Part shown: positions 23,601-36,594 of the stretch, in pieces
How positions within the stretch are numbered: position 1 is the stretch's first letter
Layout: the number at the start of each line of letters is the position of its first letter
Assembly (NCBI RefSeq): GCF_018691265.1
Contig: NW_024881321.1
Coordinates: forward strand, 25,145,698 to 25,209,697
Reading direction: 5' to 3'
DNA length: 64,000 nt
Source of the DNA: Tyto alba
Taxonomy: Eukaryota; Chordata; Aves; Strigiformes; Tytonidae
The notes under the pieces: model-generated
The model's database searches: none
What the model saw: only the letters and a program-made list of their open reading frames with translations
What the model was told of the DNA's origin: nothing
Made by a program: the position numbers and the translations under genes

Positions 23601-26600
23601 TAGCTGACAGCCAACTCACGAGCCAGAATAGTTCTTGAATTTCTAGAGATTCAAGAAAATGCATAAATGCTATGAAAATATACTGTGTAATTAATAAAGA
23701 GTAAATTAAAAACATTATTATGTAGCTGTGAGCTCCAGATAGTAGTTACTGCAAAATAAATAAATAAATAAGCAAGCAAATAACTAACTAAAATAAATTC
23801 TCCACAAAGAATAAAACTCCTCTGAGAAAAGAGAGAGAAGTTAAACATGACTTATATGAATGGCTCTTTTCTCTCTCTATTCTAGAAATACGAGTCATCT
23901 AGAGTGTATTTATCAGTTATTTAGAAAAGTTGTATTTGGGATTATCAGAAAGATCATGATGAAAAGATTTGCCATATACTTCTCTGAAACTCAGAGAGAA
24001 ACAGAAAGTAGTGTAGCACTTATTCATTTTCCTTCTCTCTGTATATAATTTTTCATGGAACATTAGTTTTTCTATCTTGTTTTTTATTTAGGCTACCTGC
24101 TAGGCAATGCAGATTTTATGTTTAGATGAATGTCACACTAACACTACACTAAACAGGTTATTTTTTTCTCATAGTCTAATGCTAATACTGAAAATGTTAC
24201 CATCTCTCTGTTCCATAACTGTAGTCTTCATATGTGTATGTGTGTGCATGAGGAAAATGTAGTTTTAGAAGTGTTTTGCTTGCTTGGTTGGGCTATTCTG
24301 TCTTTCCATTTAAGCCATGGTCTTCCAGTGTAGACACAATAATGGCCCATTCCTTCCTTCACTGGAGGTTTAGACCACCCAGTGTGAAAATTGTAATTTC
24401 TGGAAAATACATTAATGTCTATATCATCATGTTAGAGACTTCTAAGAAATAAAAAACTACTAACAATTCATTTTATCGATCAGACTAACAAGCGAAATAG
24501 CCGAAATATACCATCTAGGACTGCATAGGTAAGTAGCCTAGGGTAACTCCTGGCTTCATACTTATGTGTCTGCTCCTTCAACTGGCAACATCATCTGTCT
24601 GCAGATTGTGTGTACGTTTAATGTGTGAAAATACTATGTTTACCCATCAAGAAAATTATATTTTGGTAACACAGCTGTGCTGTTATTTTGCAGGAGTTAA
24701 CATTAGACCTGCTTCCATATGCCTGGTAGAATTTGGCCCTAAATATGGTAAGGCAGGAATTAACCTTTTAGCTGAGCTCCAGTGTCATTCTGTTTGTAGT
24801 AAATATTTTTTTTTTTCCTTTTTCTGTATGGGCATATGTTTCCAACAGAACCAAGACTAAATAAATACAACATATATAGTAGTGCTCAGGGTAATTTTTT
24901 TTTGTTTGTTTATATTTCTGAATGCTATAGCAATTCTGCAGAGTAGAGTTGTTTAAAACAAATTTTTTGCAACATGCCCAAAATTCATGTTCAATAGAAA
25001 TTATCAAACCCACATAAAAAGTAGTGTTGTGTTGCCAACTGTACTATGTATAAAATAAACAGGTTATCCTTATTATATATTAATCTGTTATTCTCTTCTA
25101 TACAGCTAAATACTATTAATTATATAAGCACAATATTCACTACATAAAATGTAGAATTTGCCTGCGACCTACTGATTCTTTTCACTGTTAGCTCTACTCC
25201 TTCTCCATTCCCTGTGAACTGATCTTGGGCCAAAGCTGTAGTGACTTTATTTTCTGAGTTTTTATCATCAATTTTCTTTGAATTTGCTTAATTTGTATTT
25301 GCATAATCTGCAAAATGAAAATCTTCATAATATATCTGACAAAGGATCTTCACTGAGTGGAGAACCTTCCTGTTCATTCAAACTGCAAACAAATTGTGAT
25401 GAAGATGTGATTCTCAAAGCAATGACACTGGCATGAAAAAAGTCTAGTCATTCGAGAATAATTTTATGTAGTTAACCACATTTGCTATTACATTTGTTAT
25501 GTAAGCAGAGACAGCTAAGAAAATTAAGTGGAAAACAAAAGGCTAAATTAAGGATTATCAGGAAACAAACACAAGCACCAATTCACTGATCATTTATAGG
25601 GATTTTTAAATTGTTTTAAAATTTTATTTTAACATATTTTCTGGTGTGGTTTGTACAACTTAACACTCTCGAACACAGTGTCCAGTCACCATTCAGGAGT
25701 TAAGGTGGACTCTTTCCTAAAAGGCAATTTAGGTAGTACTATTCCAAGCTTGGCTCCCTCTGCCTTACATAGTCCTCCAACACACTCCCATCACACTTAG
25801 CAGATCAAACAACTCTACATAACCTCCATATTGCAAGTATGAGAAACACATGCTTTAAAATTAAGTCATGATGGCATCAAACAGATGATTGTAATGCAGC
25901 TTTGCTACTCTTCACACATATTGTAATGGGGGGAGAAAAAAGAAAAAAAAAAGCACACCTTGCAGGAAATAACTCTCATGTCTTAATAGTACAAGGGCAT
26001 CGCAATGTCCTCAGAAGAGATTAAAAGTTATATGTTAGTTGCTCTGGATATAAACAGTTTGCAATAAAGAGGCTGTCCCTGAGTAACCTGGGGGTAACAT
26101 TTTGTCTTGGAGACAGGAGACACTTTATCCGCTGGTTTCATTTAGCACTGTAGATGCAGCCACAGGCCTTAAATTTCTGGACCCAGATTTTGAAAAGGTC
26201 TCTTCTAGTCAGCAACCAATGTGCAGTTGGTCAGATCCTGGCTGTGTCATATGTATCTGAGATACACAGCTGTTTGCACATCTGTAGAGGATTCCAAATC
26301 CCATGCTTGGTGAGTGTCCTGTAATACTAGGACAACATACTTGTAATGTTCTACATAAATCCTTCTGGCTTCTTAAGATTCCCTTAAGTGATCATACAAG
26401 CAACAGCAATTGAGGCATCATAAGGATGACCTCACTGCTGGTTTCAGACTTACATTTATGTGGAGAAACATACAATTATAAATTGTCTTTAATCTTTGCA
26501 GTATAAAACCTAGAGGGAGGAATATGAGTTAAAACACTCCTGATTTTACATTCATTTTGATTCCTATTTTTTTTTTGTTTTCTTCCAGAAACCTTCTTCT

Positions 26601-27912
26601 TTTTCTCAAGAAATCACAAAACATGCAAAGACAGAGGTTGATATGAATCTTCTGAATCATAATAGTTCTGAACTCAAACATTAAAAAAATCAAAAGTAAG
26701 TACATATATAAAAAACTTCAAATCCTTTCAATAGTGTTGAAGTAATTTCAGATGAGGCCATCCGGATATAGATTTGCAGATTGGTATTTTACAAGTAGTC
26801 TAGGTTTACATTATGGCAATATTTTACTAGATTTATATTATCTACACTAGCATATAAGTCATTAAAATAAAATGCTACTTCTGCTGAAATAAAGGATTAA
26901 ACTTACATTGAATTAACTGGGAACAATATTTGACCTTTAATTGACATCCAGTTAAATCTCTTTTACTAGAATAACCACTACAAAACAGAATCAGCACAGT
27001 ATATCCAATTTCTTTTAACGAGGGCCAAATGGCTTACCTTGCCTGTTTAAATGATAAACTGGTGTTATTTGTAAGGCTACTCACAGTAATTATCTAGAAA
27101 ACACTGCTGATTTCCAGAACAGATGTTCTGGTTTTGTCTTTTTTTTCTATGATTTAGATCCCTCTACTTTCCCTAAGGTATTTTAAGGGTGTTACACTTC
27201 CTCTAAACAACAAGCCCTTTACAAGAAATGGGTCCAAAATTAAGGGGGAAATTACTTTAAATAAATTTACAAAACACATACAATGAAATTAACCTCATCC
27301 CAGCTACCCTAACACATGAGTAAAAACATCTAACCAAGCAAGCTTACCCTAACAATGAAAGAACCTTGTGTAACAAGTGAATATAAAAATTTATTACTAA
27401 AATCCATGCCAATATTAGCTCCTCTTTAAAAGAAACATGAAGATATACATGCCCTCACATTGGAGGTCAGGATCTTTGCTGTGTTAGTGAATGAAATGTA
27501 GACCTACAGGTAAAAGAATGAAATATAAAGAAAAGTTAAAAACTTCTAATAATCACAAGTAATTAAAGGACTTTGAAAACATACTGTATTTTAAACTCAA
27601 TAGTGAATGTCTAAGACATGACTTTTACTGCCATTTATGATATAAAAATGTATACATGTAATATGTACACTGATAAATTCTGATCATTGGGACTATCATT
27701 TAACTGGCTCATTATTGTTTCTATCAAGATGTTCCAATTTAAAATTTCTTATGTGTTGTGAATAGCTAATAAAGATTTTCATAGTTTATTGGAAAGATGT
27801 TGACATACAAAAAAGAAAGATTTCCCGTGTTTTTAAATGACCTACTGGTTTCATACTACTTTAGGAATGAAAAAACAATTTAATTCAGGCAACTAGGTAT
27901 CATTTGTTACTT
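20683..27912. other. 7.2-kb stretch with no recognised gene or transposon
   Basis: AT-rich DNA. Simple-sequence patches include A-rich and AT-only text at 22363-22430, an A-run at 22819-22830 and AAAT units at 23754-23771. Frames reach only 98 codons (24564-24860, +) without recognisable domains. Parts could be conserved non-coding DNA. No exon can be argued from sequence alone. Confidence 0.5.
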
Positions 27913-27938
27913 AAAAAAAAAAAAAAAAAAAAAAAAAA
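27913..27938 (+). repeat. Poly(A) tract, 26 A
   Basis: An uninterrupted A-run about 30 bases outside the 3' end of the minus-strand CR1. CR1 ends in octamer-like repeats and not poly(A), so this is not its tail. Confidence 0.85.
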
Positions 27939-27967
27939 GAAGGTTGTACAATTTTCATGGGTGATAA

Positions 27968-27992
27968 ATCATAGAATCATAAAATCATAGAA
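27968..27992 (-). repeat. CR1 3'-terminal short repeats
   Basis: Repeats of 'atcatagaatcat' type on the plus strand, i.e. ATTCTATGATT in the CR1 sense direction. These repeats are the reverse-transcription start signal of CR1. Confidence 0.85.
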
Positions 27993-28283
27993 TAGTTTTG
28001 GTTGGAAGGGACCTTTAAAGGTCATCTAGTCCAACTCCCCTGCAATGATCTGGGACATCTTCAATTAAATCAGGTTGCTCAGCGCCTCATCCAACCTGAC
28101 CTTGAATGTTTCCAGGGATGGGGCAGCTACCAACTCTCTGGACAACCTGTTCCGGTGTTTCACCAACCTCATCATAAAAAATTTCTTCCTTATATCTAGT
28201 CTTATCTACCCTCTTTTATTTTAAAACCATGACCCCTTGTTCTAGTATAACAGGCTCTACTAAAAAGTTTGTCGTCATCTTCC

Positions 28284-30888
28284 TTATAAGCCCCCTTTAA
28301 GTATTGAAAGGCTGCAATAAGGTCTACCTGCAGCCTTCTCCAGGCTGAACAACCCCAATTCTTTCTGTCTGTCCTCATAAGGGAGGTGTTCCATCCCTCT
28401 GATCATTTTATAGTCTTCCTCTGCATCATCTTCAACAGGTCCATGTCTTTCTTGTGCTGAGGACTGATGGATGAAGTACTCCAGGTGGGGTATCACCAGT
28501 GCGGAGGCAGAGAATCACTTCCCTTGATCTGCTGGCTACACTTATTTTAATGAAGCCCAGGATACAGTCAGCTTTCTGGGCTGCGAGCACACATTGTCTG
28601 CTCATGTCCAACTTTTCATCCACCAGTACCCTCAAGTCCTTCTCTGCAGGGCTGCTCTCAATCCCTTCATCCCCCAGATTGTATTGTTACTGGGGATTTC
28701 CTCAACCCATGTGCAGGACCTTGCACTTGGCCTTGTTGAACCTTATGATGTCCACATGGACCCAGATCTCAAGCTTGTCCAGATTCCTCTGGATGACATT
28801 TTGTCCCTCAGGTGTGTCAACTACACCACTCACCCTGGTGTCATCTGCAAACTTGCTGAAGGTACACCCAATCCCATTTTTTATGTCCATTAATGTAGAT
28901 AATACTGGTCCCAATATGGACCACTGAGGGACACCAGTCATTACAGATCTCCATCCCAGTTTTGAACCATTGACCACTACTCTCTGGACACAGTTATCCA
29001 GCCAATTCCTCACCCACTGAACAGTCCGTCCACCAAATCCATCTCTCTCCAATTTAGAGAGAAGGATGTTGTGGGGGAACCATGTCAAAGGACTCACAGA
29101 AGTCCAGATAGTTGACGCTTGTAGCTCTTTCCTTGTCCACTGATGTCATCACTCCAACACAGAAGGTCAATAGTTTGGCTGGAAGCCATTCCGGCTGCCT
29201 TGAATCACCTCCCTGTCTTCCATGTGCCTTAGCATACCTTCTAGGAGGATCTGTTCAAGGATCTTCCCAGGCACAGAGGTGAGGCTGACAGGTCAGTAAT
29301 TCCCAAGCTCCTCCTTTCTGCCCTTTTCAAAAATTCCCCTTTTCCAGTCACCAGGGACTTTGTCTGACTGCCATGACTTTTCAAATATCACAGAGAGTGG
29401 CTTGGCAACTACATCAATCAATTCCCTTAGGACTCTGGGATTCATCTCGTGAAGTCCCATAGACTTATGTATGTTCAGGCTCCTCAGGTGGTCACAAACC
29501 AGATCTTCACTTACAGTGGGAGGTGTTTTTATTTCCCAGTCCCTGTTTTGTGGTCCATCCACTAAAGAAGTGTGGGAAGAGAGATGGCCAGTGAAGACTG
29601 AGGTAAAGTTTGTTGAGTACCTCAGCCTTCTCCTTGTCCGTGTTTACTGGTTTGCCAGTTGTGTTCATCAGGGTGGTCACGATTTCTTTGACCTTCCTTT
29701 TCTGGCTGACATACCCGCAGAAGCCCTTCTTACTATTTTTTGCTTCTCTTCCCAAGTTCAGCTCCAACCACACCTTAGCATTCCTGACCCCATCCCTACA
29801 TGATCAGGCAGTGTCCTTAAACTCTTCCCAGGATACCTGTCCCTCCTTCCACTGCCTGTGCATTTCCCTTTTGCTCTTTAGTTTGACCAGCAAGTCTTGA
29901 CTCATCCATGCTGGTCTCTTTCCTTCCTTTCCTGATTTCTTACACATGGGAATTGAGAGCTCTTCTGATGTACAGAAAGTGTCCTTAAAGATCTTCCAGC
30001 TCTGTTCTGCTCCCTTATCCCTGAAGGCAGTTTCTCAGGGGGTCTTGCTGACTAACCGCTTGAACAGCTGGAAGTTTGCTTTCCTAAAATTCAGGCTCCT
30101 GACTTGCTTGACCCATATTCCTCAGGACTGCAAACTCTACCAGTGGTTGATGGCTGCAGCCCAGGCTGCCTCCAATCTTGATGTCTCTGATTAGCTCACT
30201 TGCATTGGTGACCATCAGGTCCAGTGATGCATCCCCTCTGGTAGTGCTATCTGTCACCTGGCTTAAGAAATTACCTTCAGTGCACTCCAGAAGTCTTCTG
30301 GACTGCCTACAGAGTACTGTGCTACTTTTCCAGCAGGTGTCAGAGTGGTTGAAGTCCCCCAGCAGGATGAGAACATGTGAGCATGATGCCTCCTGTAGCT
30401 GGAGTAAGAAGGCTTCAACAGTAGGCTCCCCTTCATCAGGCAACCTGTAGTAGACACCAACCATTGTGCCAACCAAAGATGCCCTTTGTTGCCTCAGTCT
30501 CTAATTCTTACCCATAAACATTCAACATGCTGGTGGCTATTCTTCAGAGATAGCTCTTCACACTCTATCCATTTCCACCCTTCCTTCCTCACCTGTCCTT
30601 TCTGAACAGCCTGTAGCCATCAATAGCTGCACTCCAGTCATGGGATTCATCCCACCAAGTTTCAGTAGTGGCAACTATGTTGTAGCTTTCTAGAAGCACA
30701 ATGGTTTCCAACTCCTCTTGTTTGTTGTCCATGCTGTGTGCACTGATGCAGAGGTGCTTCAGCTGGGCTGTTGGCCACGTCACCTTCTTAGAGGAACACC
30801 CCTTAATTCCTTTGAGGTATTTCACTGGTGTTTCCCTGTTGGCTCCTATTACCACAGGATCCCCTGGCTCATCTCTGTAAGACTTCAA
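28284..30888 (-). pseudogene. CR1 ORF2 remnant (endonuclease and reverse transcriptase)
   Basis: Open segments in the CR1 sense direction follow the ORF2 order. The endonuclease N-terminus is at 30888-30589 (contains TETWWDES and IDGYRLFR). The endonuclease C-terminal part is at 30476-30084 (LLGDFNH, then DLMVTN). The linker is at 29773-29507, the start of the reverse transcriptase at 29562-29293 and the catalytic palm at 29097-28702. The palm has TGVPQWSILGP and FADD at 28840-28851, the counterpart of the catalytic YADD-type motif. C-terminal traces lie at 28635-28284. The segments lie in different frames (at least four changes) with stops between them, so no enzyme can be made. The protein would nick DNA and reverse transcribe CR1 RNA at the target. 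Confidence 0.88.
28840..28851 (-). other. Reverse transcriptase FADD catalytic motif
   Basis: The codons on the minus strand read Phe-Ala-Asp-Asp, the metal-binding aspartate pair of the LINE reverse transcriptase palm. It is preserved although the frame is broken elsewhere. Confidence 0.9.
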
Positions 30889-31025
30889 GTGTGCTCCAGT
30901 GTACCCAGCATCTCTCAGAGCAACAGGCTGAGGGCCCTCACTAGCACCCTGTCCCTCTAACTCTGGTGTGTTGTCTTACAGCTTGTCATGGGCAAGCCTG
31001 ATATTATCCTACTCTCCCTTCAAGT

Positions 31026-32260
31026 TTAGTTTAAAACTCTGTCAATGATCCCCACTAGCTTGTGAGCAAAGACCCTCCTGCTCCTTTGAGAAAGGTTTAT
31101 ACCATCCCATGTCAACAGACCTGGTGTCATATAGAACATCCCATTATTGAAAAACCTGAAATTGTGTCGATGACAGCAGCCACAGAGCCATGTATTAATA
31201 GACTGTGTCCATCTGTTTCTTCCAGTGTCTCTGCCCACAACTGGAAGGATAGAGGAAAAAATTACATGTGCTCCATATTCCTTTACCAACCATTCCAAGG
31301 CTCTGAAGTCTCTTTTGATTTTACTTGGACTACACGTTGCAGCTTCATCACCACTCACATGGAAGAACAATAATGGATAAGAGTTCAAGGGATGCACCAG
31401 GCTAGGAAATTTCCTAGTGATGTCCATAACCCAGGGCCCAGGGAGGGAGCAGACTTCCCTGAGAGGAGGGTCTGACTGGCATATTGGACCCCCTGTTTCC
31501 CTCGGAAAGGAGTCATCTACAACTATAAACCATCTCTTCTTCCTTGTGGAGCAGGTAATGATACAAGGGGGTAGGTCTTTCTGACCTTGGCAACAGCTCA
31601 GGCATAGATAGGTTGTCATCTACATCATCCATTGACTGGCCTTCCACGTCTAGATCCTCATACCTGTTGTACAGAAGAACCTGGGAAAGTGAGGTATACA
31701 GGGAGGGGGTTCACCTGCTGCTTTGATCATGGACTTGCTTTCATTCACTACTTTCCTTTAGGCTACTGCCTTCTGCCTGGCAGGGGAAGGATACAGGATC
31801 CTCTTGATCATGCTTTTTTTTTTCTGGTGTCTGTTCCTGTTTCAGTCTCAGGGAGGGCAGAGTATGGTTCCACCTGTGTATCTCTTTCTCAGATTCTGTG
31901 ATGCTCCTTAACCTTTCTACTTCCTCTTGTAGCTCTGCCACCAGGCTGAGCAGACTGTCCACTTGGTCACACATCACACAGCTGTTCTCACTACTGCCAT
32001 CAGGCACTAGTGAAAGGCTCTGACATGCCCCCTAGCCTGAGACCTGGATGATTCCATGTTTTTGTGGGAGCTCTGTCTGTGTTGCCACATTCATTCTGGT
32101 GAGTGCAGAGGACATAGCTCTCTGTCAGGTGGACACCATAGCTAAGATCCTTTTGAGAGTGTGATGACCACCAGTTAAACTCATCACTTGATCTGGTAGA
32201 GTGGCAATGCCCTTCCTGGATGGCCTTCCACATGAACTGCTGTGCAAACTGCTGTGCCAC
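31026..32260 (-). pseudogene. CR1 ORF1 remnant (esterase-like domain)
   Basis: Three minus-strand segments make up ORF1. One at 32260-32000 includes MWKAIQEGHCHSTRS. One at 32007-31741 has CVMCDQVDSLLSLVAELQEE, a Cys-pair followed by a predicted coiled coil. The longest open piece, at 31619-31026 (197 codons), has VDDSF near its start and DGINLSQRSRRVFA near its end. These fit the SGNH/esterase-like domain seen in CR1 ORF1. The segments are in three different frames, so at least two frameshifts or stops separate them. CR1 ORF1 is thought to bind RNA or lipid and assist retrotransposition. Its exact role is not settled. Confidence 0.8.
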
Positions 32261-32575
32261 GCCCTGTCTGACATGCCATGCCCTGTTTGCTCACTCTGAT
32301 CTCAATGCTCCTGGTCACTATTACTCCCCAGGATGTTTTTTCTAAGTGTGGGGGTGACCGTCATTGCTCTGCCAACACCCAGGCCACATCAGCTCGTGAG
32401 GTCTGATGGCTTCTGGCAGGTCTCTCTGCTGTTCTGGTGTTTCCCTGCCTCAGGAAATCTTCCTCTGCACCAAGTGCTACTGCTCTGCTGTGGATTGGGC
32501 CAGTTCTGGAGCAGCTTGCCTCAGCAACTGACCTTTTCATTCTGCTTTTCATTCTGGCTACACTGGGATGGAGAT

Positions 32576-34055
32576 GAAAATAAATTTAAACTATGTGACT
32601 TATATTAAAATTCATCATGAGCTGTTGGGCTACCTTTTTTTTTTTATTTTTTTCCCCCAATGTAAGCTAGTTTTTCCTGTCACTAATATATGAAGGTGAT
32701 AACACTTCTGGGATAATCATCAGTCAGTACTTGTATTGCTTCTGTATGCAGCTGGTTTCTTTTTGATATTTAAACCAACAAATTATACTAATTTTTTCAG
32801 GAATTTCTCCCACTCAAATTCCTTATATTGTTCCATGTTGTGAGGGTAAATGGCAGTTCCTTTTTTTGTTTTGTTTTGTTTTTTTTCTATTGTTTGGTTT
32901 GTTTTTGTTGTTAAAGTCAAGCATCTTTCTATTTTATTTACTGAGAAACCAGTTGATTTATTGTAATAATCAATTTTCAAACTACTTAGTGTTCTTTGTT
33001 TGATATAAACAAAGTAGGATATTGAAACTAAGGACGTTATTTATACTTATATTGCATTGCATCTCCATCAAAACTGAGCATATTCCACCAGTGAATATAC
33101 CGAATGAATTAATTATGATCATTGCCATTAGGATTAGTACCACATGAATTCATAATGTCAGAATTTATTTTATTATGTCTCTATTTCATTTTACGTGTCC
33201 TATCATTATCAACACATTTGATATTCATTATGTTAATAGTGATCATTACTAATTCATTCAGAGCTATTAGTGTGGATGTCATGGAAATTTCCACCAAAAT
33301 CTCACCATAATTCCTATTTATGAAAATATTTAAGACCTATCATTAGCTAATGCTGACTGATGTTATTGATGAATTTGAGCTAAATGGTTTAGCTACACAG
33401 TGTCACTTAGGCTGTAATCTCTGACAATATATTATTCTTACAAACACCAAAAACTTCAAACTATAGCCACGAAATAATACAAGTGTCATTTTTCTGCAGT
33501 CTCACAGAATTTTCATAGGCTATACTTTAACACTCAGAAGGACATTTTTTTATCCTTTAATTCTGCTAATTAATTATTTTCAGATTTTTTATCGTACAAA
33601 GAGAGAACAGTATATTTTCAATAATGCTGGAAATTATAGTCTTTAAGTGTGTTTGTATTATGCTTACATAACAATAAGCTGAAGTTGGTAATAAATTTGA
33701 AAATGTATGCTGTTGAAGCAATGTTCTTTTTTCCCCATTTCCTGATTTCTGCTATTGCCAGTAAGGATTATATTTTTCAGTGAAAGTTGGAATAGAACCT
33801 TCTGAGTTGGATTTTAATCATATTTTATTAAGTAGGATCTTATTTTATAAAAAGATGCACTGGCTACACTGTTATTTGTCCTTAAAGAAATACAAAATAA
33901 CCTTATAGGATGTCAAACCACATTTCAGAAAAAAATGAGCCTTCATAAGTAATTTAGTTGATAAGATATACCATACTGCTTCTTTTTTATGGTCATTTAT
34001 GGACCAAGTAGATCTTAAATTATTTTGCAGAGGTTCAACATAGGTGGGCTAAGGT
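32576..34055. other. Unique AT-rich stretch, possible conserved non-coding DNA
   Basis: T-rich low-complexity tracts lie at 32633-32655 and 32861-32911. From about 33000 to 33430 the text is unusually free of simple sequence and dense in TAAT/ATTA motifs. No gene is visible. Confidence 0.4.
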
Positions 34056-34520
34056 ATTATATGACAGATGCACTTGATGCCATAACCAAACTCACAGTAG
34101 TTTGGTACAAGGCTCCAAAGGAGGTAAAGGCCTGAGCTGCAACCTGGCCAAGAACTCTTCTAGTTCCAATCTGTTCTCTGGAAACACACAAAGGAGCAGA
34201 GTGACACAGTGAACATTGATTCATATGAGCTTGGAGCACAGATCATGCGATTAACACATGAGTAGTGGGTGTCATTCCAAGAAATAAAGAAAGTTAGGGG
34301 TACAAGGAGTCTCACACATACCTTTCCCATCACATATAATTTGAGTAAAAGCCATCCACTTAATCACATAAATAAGTGAGCAGCTGTTGAGTTCTCCCTG
34401 TTAGGCAGAGTGGCTGCATAGTGGTGATCTCCCCTTGTGCTGGGACACCTCTAGAGGTTGCTCCTCAAGGCAGAGAGACCTTTTACCAAAAGCAGATCTT
34501 TGGTAAGCAATCAATATCTC
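34056..34520 (+). mobile_element. Possible old LTR relic
   Basis: The region is less AT-rich than its surroundings. It contains phrases that look like avian LTR text ('agtggtgatctccccttgtg', 'ctcaaggcagagagacctttt') and an AATAAA near 34282. I cannot define TG/CA ends or a duplication, so this rests on pattern memory. It could instead be unique sequence. Confidence 0.3.
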
Positions 34521-36594
34521 ACATTACCTTGTAGTATGGTACCTTTAATTTGTGGCTTTGTAATTGATTTCTGTCATGGTAGTTTTGAGTCACTGTTCAA
34601 ATGATTGTGCCATACAGTAATAGAGTGAACCTTGCCATTGAACTTTGTTAAGTCACACTTTTACAACATCATATTAAAACCACTTTCACTAATGGCTTTG
34701 ATGATGATTCTTTAAGCAATTCAAGTCACCCATTCGCAACATATTACCTAAAATATTTTACAGATTAGTGAAGGATTGAATCTGTTCAGAGATGAAAGAG
34801 GCTTGAACCTGTGACTTACATATTTTGGCCAAAGCTCCTGTGTATTCAGCTATGAATAAAAGTAAGCTTACTACTTCCAAGCAAGTAAAAACTCCAGCTA
34901 TCATACCAGAAATATTTTGGTTTCCAGTACCATGTTTTGAATAGCCCAAGGCAACTCAAATGACATCAAATATTTAAATGGAGACAACAAAGTTTTAACC
35001 TTAGAGTGGCATTTATATACATTAAAGACAGGTGTCTAATGTAATTTCAGTTTCTGTAGGATATCTCCTCTGTCCTCAAGCAGTAGCAAAGACAGCAGTG
35101 GGTGTCTCAAATTTTGTGTCATTCTCATATCCTGTTGTTCTTGTCTCAGATACTCTAGGGCATCTGCCTGTGTTTAAGTAACTGCCTAGAGCTCTAAATT
35201 TCTACTGACTCAAATTAAGTTATGAAGGTTAATTTGAACAACTTGCTCTCATTAAGCACCTTCTTGTAGGCTCCTGTTCTTAGATATTTACATTCTGGAG
35301 ATGAAGCCTGCCATCAAATCAGGATTTAAAAATTATCCCATTCTGTTTTTTTCATTGATTTGAGCTTTCTTTGGAAAAATACAATGTTACACAACTTCTC
35401 ACTCAAATGTTGAATAATTTAGATCCTATTCAGTGGGAAATAGCATACAGCTATCCTGATTCCCAGATTAATCACTGGACAAGTTTTAATTGTTGGAATC
35501 CCTTTGGTTCAGAGTATTTACAGATCCTTTCTGTATCACATAAGAACGACTTGGAGTAACCATACCAGACCTTGCTATCCCATCTGGCTTTCTTTTGATA
35601 AAATTCATTATGATAGGATTTACAGATATTTGAAGAATAGATATGGAAATGTTTAATTTTATTTATCATTCTCATTTCATGTAATTTAATTTTTCTCTTC
35701 CCTAATGCCCTCACATTCTCTGACTATTAATGTATGTGCTCCACAGCTGCTTTAAAGAGGAAACTGTCTTTCAGTTCCTTAGTCTTGATATGATATTACA
35801 CATTTTTTATGAAGTATCTATGGGCATAGATATACTCAGGCAAAGTAAATCCAATTAATGTCTCAACCTGCTTATTACATTTTTTTCTTGCCTACATGCT
35901 TCTTCAATTGTGTATATATTTCATACATTTCTAATTTTACTAGAATTGCACTATTATTTGTGGCACCAGTCTGAACTTGTCCTTGATTTTGCTACAGAAG
36001 GACCGCTTTGAAGAGTAAATGGGTAATTACATTGTATTATATGGAGTTCTTTGTCTTCAGTGATGGAGTCTTTTGTCCTTAGAACCTGCTTTAAAATAAG
36101 TACAGTATTTGCCAAAAAAATGTTTATTAAGGATAAGAGTAATTTCTGTGTTAGAACCACAGACAATAGGTCTGGAATAAAATATCTAGTTCTTTCCTGC
36201 ATCTCACATATTGATCAAAACTTATTTTAAAGATGTATAATTAGGAAGATGGTGTAACCTCCCTGTTTAATTAATTTTATGCTTTGGTATCCTTACTTTT
36301 AAAAAGCCCAAAACATTAACTTTGTTTAAATATTCTTTATATTCTACAGTAGACATGAAAAACATAATTTCTTTTCTGTTTTTCAGTCATCTTGACATTT
36401 TTGAGTTAAGTTATCATGATTTCTCCCCACCTCCTTTCTATTAAAGTCACCCTGTTCTTTCCAGTTTACTTAATAGATCATATTTTTTTCACTTCTGCTG
36501 TGATTAATAACAAAACCAGCTCTAATTTCAGTTCTAACCTTTTAGACACTTATCTTTTTTCAGAAGCAGATTTTTGTTTCCTGTTGGACCTTAG
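34521..36594. other. Unique AT-rich non-coding stretch
   Basis: No gene or repeat was recognised. Frames of 60-82 codons here have no domain. Confidence 0.5.

Larger units (their letters stand above)
27968..32575 (-). mobile_element. CR1: Near-full-length CR1 LINE, inactivated
   Basis: A minus-strand CR1 non-LTR retrotransposon of about 4.6 kb, close to the length of a complete element. The 3' terminus (27968-27992) is a short array of the complement of ATTCTATG-type repeats, the CR1 hallmark. Upstream of that in the sense direction come the 3' region (to about 28280), ORF2 with reverse transcriptase and endonuclease (about 28284-30888), ORF1 (about 31026-32260) and a GC-rich 5' part reaching about 32575. 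The exact 5' end is uncertain. Both ORFs are broken by stops and frameshifts, so it cannot transpose. CR1 copies are usually heavily 5'-truncated, which makes this length unusual. CR1 does not normally make target-site duplications, and none is seen. Confidence 0.9.

Noticed and set aside
20683..27912. Host exons in the longest repeat-free stretch
   Set aside because: Only short frames without domains or convincing paired splice sites. Exons cannot be supported without transcript or conservation data.
27913..27938. Poly(A) tail of a processed pseudogene
   Set aside because: No gene-like sequence lies upstream of it, and CR1 next to it does not end in poly(A).
28499..28927. 142-codon plus-strand frame within the CR1
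   Set aside because: It is antisense to the CR1 reverse transcriptase; the real remnant is on the minus strand.
28284..32260. A host gene encoding reverse transcriptase or esterase
   Set aside because: Layout, terminal repeats and broken frames identify a dead CR1 retrotransposon.
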